Shown here: positions 22,285 through 34,219 of the stretch, piece after piece
Layout of the letters: every line of letters starts with the position of its first letter
How positions within the stretch are numbered: the first letter of the stretch is position 1
Assembly (NCBI RefSeq): GCF_050624435.1
Contig: NC_134539.1
Span: forward strand, 42,750,001 to 42,814,000
Direction: 5' to 3'
Length of the DNA stretch: 64,000 bases
DNA from: Tenrec ecaudatus
Lineage: Eukaryota; Chordata; Mammalia; Afrosoricida; Tenrecidae
Notes under the pieces: generated by a model
Databases searched by the model: none
What the model saw: only the letters and a program-made list of their open reading frames with translations
What the model was told of the DNA's origin: nothing
Made by a program: the position numbers and the translations under genes

Positions 22285-22985
22285 AATTTTACAGTGATAA
22301 TTTTGGCACAGGAATCTGTCTATAGCTCTGTCCATTTTGTTAAAGATTCAGTCCTAGAAATTGGATGACTAGATTAAAAAAGAGTAAACCCTTAAAAAGC
22401 TTTTGTTTGTTGCTTTAATTTTTAGCATGATTATTATAAAAGAAACACATTCTTAAATTCAAAATGTAGCAAGTATTTCTGGAGAAGAGTAAGAGAAACA
22501 ATTCCACATTCCACTACCCAGAATAACTACTTTTATAACTTTTATGTATTTCCTTCTAGAGTTATATATACGCACACAATATTTATTTACATATAGGTTA
22601 CTCTTTGAGTAAGGCTTAGAAAAGTTAGGCTAGAATAAAATTCTTAGTTGACAGTTCTCTTTCTGCACGTTGAAGATGTCATTCCACCGCTTATGGCCTC
22701 CATAGTTTCGGATGAGAAATCGGGATAATCTTATTGCGGCTCTCTTACAGGTTCGCCATATCTCCCTTGTTGCTTTCAAGATTTTCTCTTTTGTCTTTTG
22801 ACAAGTTTGATATCTTGCCTGGTTGTGATAGGAGTTTATCCTAATTGGAGTTCATGAAACTTTGTGGATATATATATATTCATATTAATCAAATTTGGAA
22901 AATTTTTAATCTCTAAAATAGTTTTTCTGCTGTTGTCTCTCCCTCCCGTCCTTCAGAGACTTCCATTATGCATGCGCCGGCACAA
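22285..22985 (-). mobile_element. Ancient L1 fragments
   Basis: 22610-22985 follows the antisense pattern of old L1: TTCTTAGTTGACAGTTCTCT, GTTTCGGATGAGAAATCGGG, TTTCAAGATTTTCTCTTTTG, GTTTATCCTAATTGGAGTTC. 22285-22600 resembles further antisense L1 non-coding sequence with lower certainty. Confidence 0.65.
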
Positions 22986-22989
22986 TTGA

Positions 22990-24350
22990 TGGTGTCCCAC
23001 AGGCCACTTAGGCTCTGTTCATTTTGCTTCATTGTTTTTCAAACTGAATATAATCTCATTACATCTACCTCAGGCTCAAGATGAAGGTGTCTGCTCCCAT
23101 AAATAGTTAGTCTTGGGCATTCCATAGAGGCCTTCTGTGAGTACGGAAGAAGGTTTGGGTCATCGGTTAGATCAAAAGCCCAACATGAGTCCCACTGGGC
23201 TAAGGCTGAGGTGTTAGCAGTGTGTGTGTTCCTAGTTAGAGACTCTAGGGGTAACCTGTTTTTCAGCTTCTGGAAATTGATCACTTTCCTTGGCTTCTGG
23301 CCCCCTCCTTCTGTCTTCAAAGCGAGCAATGACAGCCCAGGTTCTTCCCACGCTGTCTTTTCTCTTCCACTTCTACTTTTCAAGTCACACGCGGTGGCTG
23401 TGAGGTGGAACAGACTCAGTGATAATGGACTTCATTTGGTATTTTGGTGTGCTTAGATTGGACCCATCTAGAAAATCCAGTAAATGCTCCCATTTTAAGA
23501 TCAGTTCATTAGTAGCCCTAATTTCACCTGCTATCTGAATCCCCCCTTTCCATTTTCCCTCTTATGTTCAGTTTCCACAAATTAGGGGGTGTTCGCCCTC
23601 AAATTAATCTGATAAACACTCACTGAACATCCACTCTGTACAGTGTACAGTAAAACAGCTTTGGTTTGAGGGTTCGTATTTCCTGGCACACTACCAACAT
23701 CAGTTTGCAAAGTTACCCATGACAGTAACGTGACTATATGACATTACCATCATTGCTAGGTCTGAAGCAGTCCAATGATGACTGTAGTTTTTGACAGTTT
23801 ATTATTAGACAATAATTAACCAGTAGCCCAAGCACCTGTGCAGGCCACTCCTAGTTAAAGGTAATAAACATCATGTATGCATCAGAGAAGCCTCCTGTTT
23901 CTTCTTTGTGTTGGAGGGGGTGTACCTCCAGGGACTGCATAAATCTCAACCACAACTATAGCCAATTATTAACATAGATGCTGTAAAAAAGGGAGGCAGA
24001 GAGAGTGTTTCCCTGGGCCTGGTGATTCACCCCATTTCAGGGATGAAAGCTTGGTTGCCACGTTGTCTGGGAGAGCAAAGTCCCAGGCAGAGCAGAGGCC
24101 AAGACTGAGCCCTCTCTTCCTGTTTACTGACTCCGAACAGCTTGGAGGAGCTTGCTGCTGCTTGTTTTGGAGACAGTGCAGTCGCGATGACAGCGGGGAC
24201 AATAGGCATCCCCCTAAATCCTGGAACCAAGACTCTTGCATGTTCAGCTCAAACTGTTTCGCACAAGCTCTGGTGTCGTGTATTTCAGCCAACCCAGAGA
24301 GACAGCCCACACTTCTACCTGAAATCACCCCTGTTTGGACTTCCCCCCTT
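22990..24350. other. No recognised gene
   Basis: Contains weak AfroSINE scraps near 23075-23135 and 23385-23425. Otherwise nothing nameable. Open frames at 23969-24527 overlap on both strands without a domain. Confidence 0.45.
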
Positions 24351-24904
24351 GATGTTATAAAACTGAATAACTTCTATCTAATCAAAAGATACCATGAAAA
24401 GAGAGAAAGGGTAAACCACATGTCAGATGAAGGAGTTTCTAGCATACATATTCGATCAGGGACTTATTTTTTAAAAAATTGTAAAGAAATTCTTCAAAGC
24501 AGTGAGAAAGACGGTCCAAATGGGTGAAAGATTTAGACAGACATGTCACAGGAGAGGACAGCCAAATGGCCAATGAGCATCTAAAGTGATGCCAAACATG
24601 ATTAAACCTCGGGGACATGCACCTTAACACCACAGGTGATACCCCTGCCCACCCACCAGAATGCTTAAAGTGAGAAGTGTTGGGGAGCATTCCGACCCTG
24701 CTTACGGGGCAGTGACTCGGTCGGAGCACACAGAACTGTTTGGTGCCATCTATTAAGCCTAAAACTATATAAGTTGTACATATGCCCTAAGGCCCAACAA
24801 ATCCTCGCCTGGATACATACCCAACAGAAGCGCATGCACCCGTGTACCAAAAAAGATGCTCAAGGATGTTTTCTGGCAGAATCATGGTAATAGCAGCCCA
24901 AAGA
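24350..24904 (+). mobile_element. L1, 3' part (5' segment)
   Basis: Plus-strand L1 ORF2 C-terminal pattern with many lesions: GGTGAAAGATTTAGACAGAC, AGGACAGCCAAATGGCCAAT, TACCCCTGCCCACCCACCAG, GAGAAGTGTTGGGGAGCATT, GGATACATACCCAACAGAAG, GGTAATAGCAGCCC. Continues at 25137 after a SINE. Confidence 0.85.
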
Positions 24905-25136
24905 ACCAAAACCACTCAAGGGCTCACAGCAGTCGCTGTTTTTGTGTGTCATCGAGGCAAGTCTGGCCCATAGCAGTCCTGTAGACCGGCGGAGGCCTGC
25001 CCCATCGCGCTTGCTAGGATGTGATCTTGTAGAAGCCGGCCACCACACCTTTTCACCTGCAGAGCTACTGGGTGTGAACCCCTAACCTTTTCATTAGGAG
25101 TCAAGTGCTTCCCACTGGAATACCAGGGCTCCCTTC
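24905..25136 (-). repeat. AfroSINE inserted in L1
   Basis: Reverse complement: TCATCGAGGCAAGTCTGGCC, CATAGCAGTCCTGTAGACC, and end ATACCAGGGCTCCC. The L1 alignment resumes just after it, so this SINE is younger than the L1. Confidence 0.85.
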
Positions 25137-25475
25137 GCTAACAGGAGCAGGCATAAATCAGTTGGGGTATATGTACGCAATGGCAATATTACAGATTTTT
25201 TTTAAAGACTGACAGCTGACTTATTGTTTGAGCATTATAAATCTTACAATGATGAATACAAAGCTATACACAGGAGAGTACGCACAGTCTGATTTGCTTT
25301 ATAGCGACTTTAAGAACAGGGAAAACACATCCCTGGTGATAGAGGTAAGAATTGTCGTTACTTTGGGGGAGTGACTTTACCTGGAGGGGAAATAGAGAGC
25401 CGTGTTGGTGCTGGAAATGTTCTAAATGTAACATCCAGATGGTGTTATGTGGATACATGCCTATAACAAAATGAC
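25137..25475 (+). mobile_element. L1, 3' part (3' segment)
   Basis: Resumes with AATCAGTTGGGGTATATGTA (L1 'AACTGTGGTATATCCA' region), then ACAGGAGAGTACGCACAGTC, GGGGAGTGACTTTACC and GTTCTAAATGTAACATCCAG, as in L1 3' ends. Confidence 0.8.
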
Positions 25476-25619
25476 TAGCTACGTATACTTCAGGATTCCC
25501 CAAACGACCCCTCATTTTGGCTAGTCAAGCAACTGCCCCTTCTCAGGCCCCTTCTCATCCCCAGTGGACAACGAGAGGCTGTTCTCCGGAGTGGAATAGG
25601 ATTTAGGGAACGTCATAAG

Positions 25620-25835
25620 CTGGGAGCCCTGACCGCATTATGGGTTACGAGTCAGGCTGCTAGGTGCATCGTCAGTAGTTCTAAACCACCGCTCCTCTTG
25701 CTGGACAAAGATGAAGATTTCCAGTCCTGTAAAGATTTACAATTGCACAGATGCTCAGAGCAATTCAGTTCTGCCTCACAGGGTCCCTGTGAGTTGAATT
25801 GACTTGATAGCAGTGAGGTTTTTTGTTTGGTTTTT
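25620..25835 (+). repeat. AfroSINE
   Basis: TGGGAGCCCTGACCGCATTA head, GTAAAGATTTACAATTGCAC, CTCACAGGGTCCCTGTGAGT and TTGACTTGATAGCAGTGAGG tail with a T/G-rich end. Confidence 0.9.
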
Positions 25836-25992
25836 GGTTGGTTGGATGGTTGGTTAGTTGGCTTACAAACAGGGGTACCAAACTAAAGAGTGGGGGATTC
25901 ATTGGAAGTCTGCATTCTGAAAGTGGACTTAAATGTAGGACTGTATCTTATCACCTCTGCTTTTTCAGCCGAGGCAGTGTGTGCTTGATTTT

Positions 25993-26200
25993 AAAAACCA
26001 CCAAACCCACTGCCACGGAATGAATTCCAGCCCCTAGTGACTCCACTCAACAGAGCAGAGCTGCCCCTCGTGTTTCCAGGGCTGGCATCTTTGTGGGAGC
26101 AGACTGCCTGCCACAGCTCTCTCCCAGGGAGTGGACGTGGGTGTGAACCATGGACCTGTCACTCAGTGGCTCATCACTACTTCACCAGCGTGGCGGCGTC
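25993..26200 (-). repeat. AfroSINE
   Basis: Reverse complement: CCAAACCCACTGCCACGGAA, GACTCCACTCAACAGAGCAG, GTGTGAACCATGGACCTGTC. Confidence 0.8.
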
Positions 26201-26239
26201 TTCAACCTCATTGATAGGAAAGCTCACTTAAACAAAGTG

Positions 26240-26895
26240 TGAGCCTGCTTGTTCAATAGACATGCTCGTTTTTCTCTATATCCCAGAGTGTTTAAAACTT
26301 GGGGGGTGAAGAAATTATTTCAAAGTTACAAAAAACAGAAGTAGAAAGAGTGGTACATAGAGAACTATAGACTCACATCATACCTGTTATGAATCATTTT
26401 GCCTTACTTGCTTTATAGCATTCTCTTTGAGAGGTGGGTAGCTAAGTACAAATATATGTGAATGTAAGTATAACTACTTTTTGAATCATTTACAAATAAT
26501 ATATATGCATCATAGCCCTTTAGACTTCAATACTTGACCATTTTCTAAAACTAGCTGTTCTTTTTTCAAAGCTACAATAGAATACATAAATGTCAGTACA
26601 TTTACTCAATAACTTTTAAAAAATTGAACTCAACTATGGGAATAGTCATTATTCTAGTGCGCCCTGGCCCAGCCAACTGAGTCACAGCAGTGGAAAATCC
26701 AGTTTCATTTGACTTTTAGTCTTGGGTCTTTGAGAGTACAAGAGAGTCAGACTTTGTAGATTAGCTTTGAATTTGACTCATAGTGGATTTGTTTTACTCA
26801 GTTGCTCAGATATCCTAAAAAATACACCTTTTGGTCAAAGAATAATACTAAATAGTATTATTATTAATACTATAAATTAACATCAAACACTAGCA
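26240..26895. other. AT-rich DNA, possibly old LINE debris
   Basis: The 26300-26640 part has a faint L1 3' UTR look (AAAAACAGAAGTAGAAAGAG, ATAGAGAACTATAGACTCAC) but I cannot support a family call. Confidence 0.35.
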
Positions 26896-26899
26896 TGTC

Positions 26900-27085
26900 T
26901 TACTATGTGTCAGGCAGTATCCTAAGTACATTTATCAATCCATGTAGTAATCTTCACAACCTTATGAGAACATACATGACTCTCTTCTTTATTTACATGG
27001 GGAAATAACAAGTTTGGAAGTTAAGTGAGTGACCATGAACACAGAGCTGGTCCAGAAGTAGAATCTAGATGTGAACCTAGACTCT
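26900..27085 (+). repeat. MIR
   Basis: TACTATGTGTCAGGCAGTAT, GTAATCTTCACAACCTTATG, ACATGGGGAAATAACAAG, GACCATGAACACAGAGCTGG, GATGTGAACCTAGACTCTCA. Confidence 0.85.
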
Positions 27086-27639
27086 CAGACATCTTTTTTA
27101 TTTGAACTTGTCCTTTTTAAAATGCCAATACTTTCTATAACTATTCAGTGTCTTCTCTTCCTCCAAGCTATTTCTTGTTATTGATTGCTTCGTATTGTTT
27201 CACATTTGCCTAGGAGATAAGCATTCATTTTCTCGATGTGTTTCTTTTTCAGCTGAAGAAAAGGTGACTGGTCTCATGAGCGCGGAAGAATGAACTCAGA
27301 GCAGGTTGTTTACGCTCGCTTCTCCCACTCACCAGCTGCTGAGCACCTGTGGATGAAAGAGCAGGATCTTATCACTCGATGGAGCGTGTGACCAAGATCC
27401 CAAACCACCCACAGCCAAGTGGCTTTCGTAGAGTGGGGCTGCCTAACAAATAATTAATCAAAAACGTTGGATAAAAGTCTTTCTTACAGCTTTATCTTTC
27501 CATTTAGGGTTGCTAGTGCATATACTTAATCAATCCTCCCTGCTTCTCACTTGAGCCTGGAGGTGGGGTCCAGAAGTCTATTTTTCAGTCTGGGTCCATT
27601 CTGTTTGGCTCTACTATTTAAAGAGCCAGAGTGGGTGCT

Positions 27640-27870
27640 TTAGCTACTATTTCTTGAATGCCAGTTCTGTGCCAAGCATCAGCCGACTGCTTTCCATAGA
27701 TGTAAGCCTCACAGCCGCCCTGTCGGGCTGCACCTGCTCTTGCTCTGTTGCCCAAGAGGAAATGCAGGCTCAGAGAGGCTATGCGCTGAGTGTATGATCA
27801 CACGCCGGGCAGAGCCATGACTCAGATCTAAGTCTAAAACGCACCCGCTCCAAGACGCTGCTTTTCGCCC
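27640..27870 (+). repeat. MIR
   Basis: Near full-length: AATGCCAGTTCTGTGCCAAG, AGGAAATGCAGGCTCAGAGA, GGGCAGAGCCATGACTCAGA, CCAAGACGCTGC. Confidence 0.85.
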
Positions 27871-28045
27871 CTCCATCAGGCCGTCACTGCTATGCCTTTC
27901 TCTTCAAAAAACTGGGGTGCGATGGCAATGTGCATATGCATGTGGGAAGGGTCTCAGAGGGAGGGTCACAGGGAACATTTAGAGTTTCTGGAAAATCAAA
28001 TAATTATTTTCGAAGAGAAATCATACTAATATTCTTTTAGGTCAG

Positions 28046-28258
28046 GGGCTGGTAAGCTACAACCTGTGGATTAAATCCAGTTTCCAACCTATTTTTTTAA
28101 ATAAAGTTTTATTGGAACACAGCCATGTGTTGTCCATGTCTTTTCTTTCTGCAATGGCAGAGTTGCCTAGTTGTGAGAACATATGACACAGAAAGCCTAA
28201 AGAATTGACTGTCTGACCTCTTCTGGAAAAAAAATTTGCTGACTCCTGTTTTGGATGG
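28046..28258. mobile_element. Ancient mammalian hAT-type MITE
   Basis: Contains AATAAAGTTTTATTGGAACA, CACAGCCATGTG, CAATGGCAGAGTTGCCTAGT and AATTTGCTGACTCCTG, with mirrored ends near GGCTGGTAAGCT and GCTGACTCC. I know this as a widespread mammalian DNA-transposon relic but cannot name the subfamily. Confidence 0.6.
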
Positions 28259-28261
28259 CTT

Positions 28262-29020
28262 AGGAAGATCCCAAGGTTTTCATTAAAGTATATACACACA
28301 CACACATACATATATGTATACATACTACTTGCAGACTGATCACGCTGTGTTCTGATTGCGGGAAGGAGTGATGATAGCTGAAGGATCTAATCAGAGAAGG
28401 GAGGGGCTCTTGGAACACAGAGGGGAGGACTGTACCTCTCAGTTCCCAGTCAGCTGTAACCCCCAGAATCATCTCACTCATGCGCTTCCTAGTCCTCCTG
28501 CCAAATCGCCTTTCCTAAAATAGCGCATTGCTGATAAATAGTCGAGTGGCTGTCCATTTACGACATGCTCAAATCCCAACACCCTGGCCTGGAATTCAAA
28601 GACCCTAACAATCGGTTCCCTTGTAATCTCTCTCCAGCTCCTTTTTTCTTCTTTTATTTAATTATCAGGAAGTCATGCTAAATTCTAATTTATTCAAAAG
28701 TTCGTTTATTTCTCTCTGAGGTGCCTTTAGGTAAGACAAAGTAAGCATGTGGCCCTTGTAGGAGTGTATTTGATAACAGGAAGCTGGGCTGAGCACTCAT
28801 AACCAGGGCGACTTCAAAGAGTGTGTGGAAAATTCCATTCTTTCGATTCTACCTTCCTGTGAACTCGAAGGCCCCTTGGATGCCGCTTCACGTAAGGAAC
28901 AGTAGAAACAAAAGGAAGACTTTTTAGTAGAAAATGTATTATTTTCTCTCCAGAAAACATTATCCAGTAGTATGTAGAAAAGACACTTTAGCTATGGATT
29001 ATGAGGGTCGGGGGATGGGG
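28262..29020. other. No recognised gene
   Basis: Starts with a short TATACACACACACA/CATATATG simple repeat (28290-28325). No further named feature. Confidence 0.45.
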
Positions 29021-29021
29021 G

Positions 29022-29195
29022 GAGCTGGTATTTGCGGAGTGGTTATGAACTGGGCAGCTAGTTAAAAGCCACCAATCGCTCCTTGGAAGAAAGACGGCTT
29101 TGCACCCCTATAAAGAGGGAGGTCTCAGAAACTCCCAGAGGCAGGTCTATGCTGCTCTGCGGGGTCACTGGGAGTCCGCAGGGAGTTTGTTGGTT
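29022..29195 (+). repeat. AfroSINE
   Basis: GCGGAGTGGTTATGAACTGG, AATCGCTCCTTGGAAGAAAG, GGTCTATGCTGCTCTGCGGG, CACTGGGAGTCCGCAGGGAG. Confidence 0.8.
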
Positions 29196-29687
29196 GTTTA
29201 TATCTGTCATAAGCTTTCTCCCAAGTTGCTTTGAAAATTAGCTGTGCTATATAAAAGTAATCTTTAACGACGTACGCTATTCCGTCTTCTGTATATTTCC
29301 AAGTTTTTGTGACCCCTTTTCAGTTGCTGGTCATCCGAGGTTGTCCTTGCCACTTCAGTTCCTGCAGAAAACCTCCGTTCCCTAGAATTTGCTTTTTCCT
29401 TCTTTTTTTCAGGCGGTTTTCTTGGCTTGGAAAGGACGCTGTCTTCTCTTTTTGTTTGCTTGTCTGAGTCTTCCCTTGCAGCTCATGACATCACTTTCCT
29501 GCCTCAAAAGCTTATTGCCATGGCAAAGTCCAGACTGACCTTCAGAATCAGGGATGGATTTCAAGAGGCTGACCTTGTGTCATCTTCACCTGGTGTACCA
29601 GCAGCCTTGCAGTATCAGGCACCAGTATTTCCTGGTGCTGTCCTCAGAAGGATGGTTAATTTTTTAAAAGAATTATGAGCGGTATCA

Positions 29688-29778
29688 TGTATTATGCACA
29701 TGCTACATGTGAAATAGTATTCTAAGCACTTCACTTAGTTAACCCATTATCTCCCTGGAGGCAGTATGAGCTCTACGT
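29688..29778 (+). repeat. MIR fragment
   Basis: ATAGTATTCTAAGCACTTCA, GTTAACCCATTATCTCCCTG: the MIR left arm. Confidence 0.65.
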
Positions 29779-29929
29779 CATAGGAGTTGGTTGGGGGACT
29801 GTTGAGTTTGATTGTGTTTCCTTCCCCTTTGCGAAGTCAGAAGAGGACAAACATCACCCTATACCGTTCTTACTCAGGGCTTCGGTCAGGTCCCCTTAGT
29901 CCTCCAAGTGACTTCTTTGTTGCTGTTGT

Positions 29930-30950
29930 TTTAAATTTTTTATTGAGCTATAATTGACTTATAATACAATTCAATAGTTCAATCATGTCAAGCGAGGTTG
30001 TGCAATCATCGGTGGTACAATAAACTTTGGGATATTTTCTCTCCCTTCTTGTGCCCATTGATGTTGACTCCCCATCCCCCTCCCTCTTCCCTCAGGCAAT
30101 TATTAATCCAGCTACCGTCTTCATAAATCCACCTATTCCTGTTTCCCTATACAAAGAAGCATACAAACAAGAGCAAACAATAAACAAGGTCCCAGAAACA
30201 ATGACCATATAAAACAGAGAAAGACCTCCATCTATTAGAAAGCAGAAAATATTAAAAATTTAGAACAAATTCACACTGGATCTAGAGCCGCGGTTCTCAA
30301 CCTGTGAGTTGCAACCCCTTTGGGGGTCAAACGACCCTTTCCCAGGGGTCACCCGATACATAACAGTAGCAAAATTACAGTTAGGAAGTAACAGTGAAAA
30401 TAATTTTGTGGTTTGGGGTCACCACAACATGAGGAACTGTATTAAAGGGCTGAAGCATGAGGAAGGTTGAGAACCACTGGTCTAGAGGGAGATCCTATGA
30501 CAAGGTGTTACATGCTAACCTAAGTACAGCTGCTAAAATCCAATTTCCAGTGTTTTTGTCCGATATGTGGGCTGTGAACCTTCCTAGTCTGTGGGCATTA
30601 GAGACTCACTGGGGACTCAATCCATGTAGGAACCCTGCAAATGGATTTGGGCTAGCAGCATAACCAATAGTTTTCCACAAACTGGGTACTTAGAATTTAG
30701 ACACTAGTTCCATGTCTTCCTCCGGGTCTGGATCTTATTATGTGCAATCCTTGGATCACATAAGCTTGTGTGCTTTTTCCATGTGGACTTAGTTGGTTCC
30801 TCAGTTAGATGGCTGTTTGTTTTGAGACACGTCTTTAAGACCCCAGATGCTATTTCTCATGACAACCGGGCATCGTCTGATTTCTTCACCACACTTTGCT
30901 AAGGCAACCATGTCTTCAATGATCTCACAGGGGAAAGTACAAGGTAGGGC
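29930..30950 (-). mobile_element. Afrotherian LINE, 3' region, carrying a SPIN
   Basis: Minus-strand homologue of 44340-45231: the plus strand reads AATTTTTTATTGAGCTATAA at the tail, then CCATGTGGACTTAGTTGG, AGATGGCTGTTTGTTTTGAG, TTTAAGACCCCAGATGCTAT. These match the CCAGCTATTAGAAG / ATAGCATCTGGGG / AGCAGCCATCTAG blocks of the other copies reversed. Non-coding. Interrupted by a SPIN at 30288-30479. More diverged than the copy at 56875. Confidence 0.75.
30288..30479 (+). mobile_element. SPIN hAT MITE (Space Invader), copy 1
   Basis: Starts CCGCGGTTCTCAACCTGTGA and ends AAGGTTGAGAACCACTG (16-17 bp terminal inverted repeats). Internal CCTTTGGGGGTCAAACGACC, CATAACAGTAGCAAAATTAC and GAGGAACTGTATTAAAGGG are diagnostic for SPIN. 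8-bp flanks ATCTAGAG and GTCTAGAG (7 of 8 identical) are the target duplication. No transposase. Length 192 bp. Confidence 0.95.
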
Positions 30951-30959
30951 CATGTCAAA

Positions 30960-32380
30960 GTGATATCTTTAACATCCTAAGGGGGTCAATTGCCCAATAC
31001 AAGAAGTTGTTTGATTTCTTGACTGGTTCTTCCAGGAGCATTAATTGTGGATCCAAATAAAATGAAATCCGTGATACCTTTGGTCTTTTCTCTGTTGATT
31101 GTAATGTTGCTTATGGGTTCAGTTGTGAGGAATTTTGTTTTCTTTACACTGAAGTGCAACCTGGACCACATGTTGTGGTGTTTGATCAGTAAGCACATCA
31201 AATCCTCTCCACTTTCAGGAAGGAAGGCGGTATCATCAGCATGTCACAGACTGTCAATGAAACACAGGTAAAAAACCTTTCTGGTCTCCTCTGCTTTTAG
31301 CAAAGATCCATTTGGCATCAGTAATGATACCCTTCATTTCACATCCTCTTCTGAATCTAGATTGAGTTGCTATTCAGCTTTCTTTCTTCATCATTTTTTC
31401 AGTTGGTTTAGCTTTTCTACATTCAAGAGCAAGTTTCAGAATCTCTTCTAACATCTACATTGGTCCTTCCTTCCTTGTCTTTTTCCATGAAGTTTGAGTT
31501 TCTTGATGTGTGGGTTTCTTGATGCCATCCCACAACCCCTCTCTGCTTCAGTCATTAGTGTTGGGTGTGTCACATCCGCTCTTGTGACGGTCTCTCCATT
31601 CAAGTAAGATATGCATAACGCCATGTTTTGGTTCTCATGGATTTATTTTAATTTCCACCAGCTTCAACTTGATCTTTCATATGAGCAATTAATGGTATGT
31701 TTCAGCTTGTTTTAGCTCATGATGTTGAGCTTCTTCTTCATGTTTTCAGATATTGTCCATTTGATTTCTGTGTAGTTTATCTGATGAGGTTCATGTGGAT
31801 AGTGGCCATTTATATTGTTGAAGAAAAATATTTTCAACGACTAAGTTGTTGATCCTGAAAAATTCTATTATGCAGTCACTGTGTAAGTTTCTATCACCGA
31901 GGCCATATTTTCCAACCACTGATCCTCTTTGCTTCTAATTTTCACATTATTGTTACCAGTAATTAATTATCAGTGCATCTTGATTACATGTTTGAACAAT
32001 TTAACCTGAAGAAGTTGGTGGAATTCCTCAATGTCTTCATCTTTGACTTGGTTAGTACATACACTTAAATCCTACTCATATTGACCGGTCTTCTTTGCAG
32101 GCACATGACTATTATCCTACAGTAGAGAGCAGTATACTTCAAATAGATCTCGAGTATTTTTTATTATGAATGTGACACCATTCTTCCTAAATTTTTCATT
32201 CTCAAGCATAATAGACTATCTGATTGTCCTATTCAAAATGGTCAATTCCCATTCATTTCAGCTCATTAATGCTTAGGCTATCCATCTTCATGTGTTTTAT
32301 TTTATTTTGGATGACTTCCAGTTTTCCTAGACTTATACTTTGTACATTCCACGTTCTGATTTGTAATATTCTGATGTTTG
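30960..32380 (-). pseudogene. RTE (BovB-like) LINE, dead ORF
   Basis: On the minus strand, 31243-31232 encodes HADD in place of the reverse transcriptase YADD box, followed in frame by TAFLPESGEDLM and then VKKTKFLTTEPISN and DFILFGSTINA, matching RTE palm and thumb blocks. Upstream (towards 32380) lie degraded endonuclease-region blocks ending at the RTE start near GTACATTCCACGTTCTGAT (plus). The central RT core is missing, so there is an internal deletion. Confidence 0.8.
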
Positions 32381-32489
32381 ATAAATGTCTGTAGCTACTA
32401 CTTTTCGTTTTGAGTCATGCCCCATGAGAAAATGAAGGTCCTGAAAGCTTTGCTTCATCCATGTCTGTCTTATGCTGGATTATCTAGTG

Positions 32490-33660
32490 AAACTCTCAAA
32501 GCTTATAGATGTCTGCACACACACACAATGGCTCACATAGTTGTAGAAGTGGGCAAGTCCAAGTCCAGGTAGGTTCCAAGCCCATGGGTCAGATGTTAGG
32601 CTGGAGGCATCTTCTAATTTGAGTAGCTGTGGATGCTCTTGAACCTGAGATTGGCAGGGAGAGGGGCTGCTGGCTGCAGAGGTGAATGAATCTAAGGTTG
32701 CCAGGGTTCGGGTTCCCAAGGCCTGAACCGGTTCTTAGGAGCGACTTGGCAATTATGGAAAATAAAGACAGTAGACAGCAGGGTGTAGGGGTTTCCTTGT
32801 CCCTATGTCAGGACCAAGAGAGTGAATGTATTTTTCAATGGGAACATGTAACGGGGCTTACAGATCTTTGAAAGGGTATAGGGAACACGTATATGTCGTA
32901 TAGGGAACACGTAACATGATCAATGGGTAATATCACAAGCAGGTAACTTTATTATGTTATTAAATTAGGCAATGAAAATGACTCAGCAATTTGACCTAAT
33001 GCTAGTTGACCTCTAACACCTCTGAGACCTCCCCAGGGGAGCAATCTATCATGCATGTCAGAAGAAAGTTTGCTACATTTTAAAGTGGGCTGGGCTATCA
33101 AACCTTATTGCTCTTATCTACACATAACCTTCAGGCATAGTGGACAGCCAGACACAGGAATGGTTCATCTTTTATGGTAGCTCCTTTATAGCAGTTCCTT
33201 TATGTGTGTGGGGGGGTGTAATTGGAGACACTGTGTTCAGTTATGAGAGTGTGTACTAAGATATCTCATAACTATGAGGGTCTTCCCTCATTGGGCTCAG
33301 ATTTCTAGACACGTAATTATGAGTGCAAAGGATTTAGCTGCATTACATTCTCATCCAGTCCCTCAATTTACCACGCAAAGTCAGCAGGTGAGATGACAGG
33401 CTACTGATGACTCTTGGGATTGGCAGGGACTTTGACAGGAAGTTGGCTCAAAGAACTGAATGTCAATGAGATCCAGACCCAACATAGAACAAGGAAGCTT
33501 TTAAGCAGGTAATACCCCTCAGGCTCCTGCATCCTATCCTAATCTTACAACTGATTGGCTGCTCATAGGAGCCCCCATTACGCAAGTGATTACATTGTGT
33601 TAGGTACATCCTGAGGGAATCACTAGATCTTAACTGCCAAACCTGGTCCAGTCAAGTTGA
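32490..33660. other. Unclassified, possibly old retroelement
   Basis: The block begins AGCTTATAGATGTCTGCACA and ends GTCAAGTTGACACAACCTAT, phrases I associate with dispersed mammalian repeats. It has no ORF, primer site or clear LTR ends. A 14-bp tandem duplication (TATAGGGAACACGT) occurs at about 32878 and 32901. Confidence 0.35.
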
Positions 33661-33984
33661 CACAACCTATCACAAGGTCGTTAAGGCCAAGGAAGTTGTT
33701 CCGTAGTCATATTGTGAGTGCCCTTCAACCTGAGGTCCTCATCTCCCAATACTATATAAGATTATGTTCTCTTGCTATCATATGGTTTTCAGCGGCCAAT
33801 TTTTCAGAAATGGTCTACCTGCCCCCTTTTCCTTGTTGGTCTAAGTCTGGAAGATCCGATGGAAGCTATCAAGCACGTGTGACCTCTTGTTATTTGAAAG
33901 AGCAGTAGCCTAACGTCCAGGTAGCGTCATGGCAACCACCACCTGCTGACAAACTGACAGGTGAGTGGTGGGGTTAAGTGTTTT

Positions 33985-34105
33985 CCTGTATGCTAATCGT
34001 TGCTCTAGACACTTTACACGAATTATCTCATTTAATCCTCTCAAGCCCTGGCAGGTGGCACTGTTATGAGCCCTATTCTACAGCTGAGGAAGACTTCAGA
34101 GACCT
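33985..34105 (+). repeat. MIR
   Basis: GCTCTAGACACTTTACACGA, ATTATCTCATTTAATCCTCT, CCTATTCTACAGCTGAGGAA. Confidence 0.85.
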
Positions 34106-34219
34106 CCTGGACTTAGGCGAGGGGTGATGAGTTGGAACTTCAACAAGAGGCAGCACCTGGCATTTAGCTAGTGATTCTGCTTCAGAAAGGGTGGCACAGG
34201 AGGGCATGCCGTGGACCAG

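Noticed and set aside
29424-29678. 83-codon open frame preceded by a CTTTTTTTCAG acceptor-like tract, considered as an SLC44A1 alternative last exon
   Set aside because: The translation does not match any SLC44A1 C terminus I know, and no partner exon is visible.
32490-33660. Complete endogenous retrovirus
   Set aside because: No gag, pol or env blocks, no primer-binding site and no paired LTRs; only left as an unclassified block.
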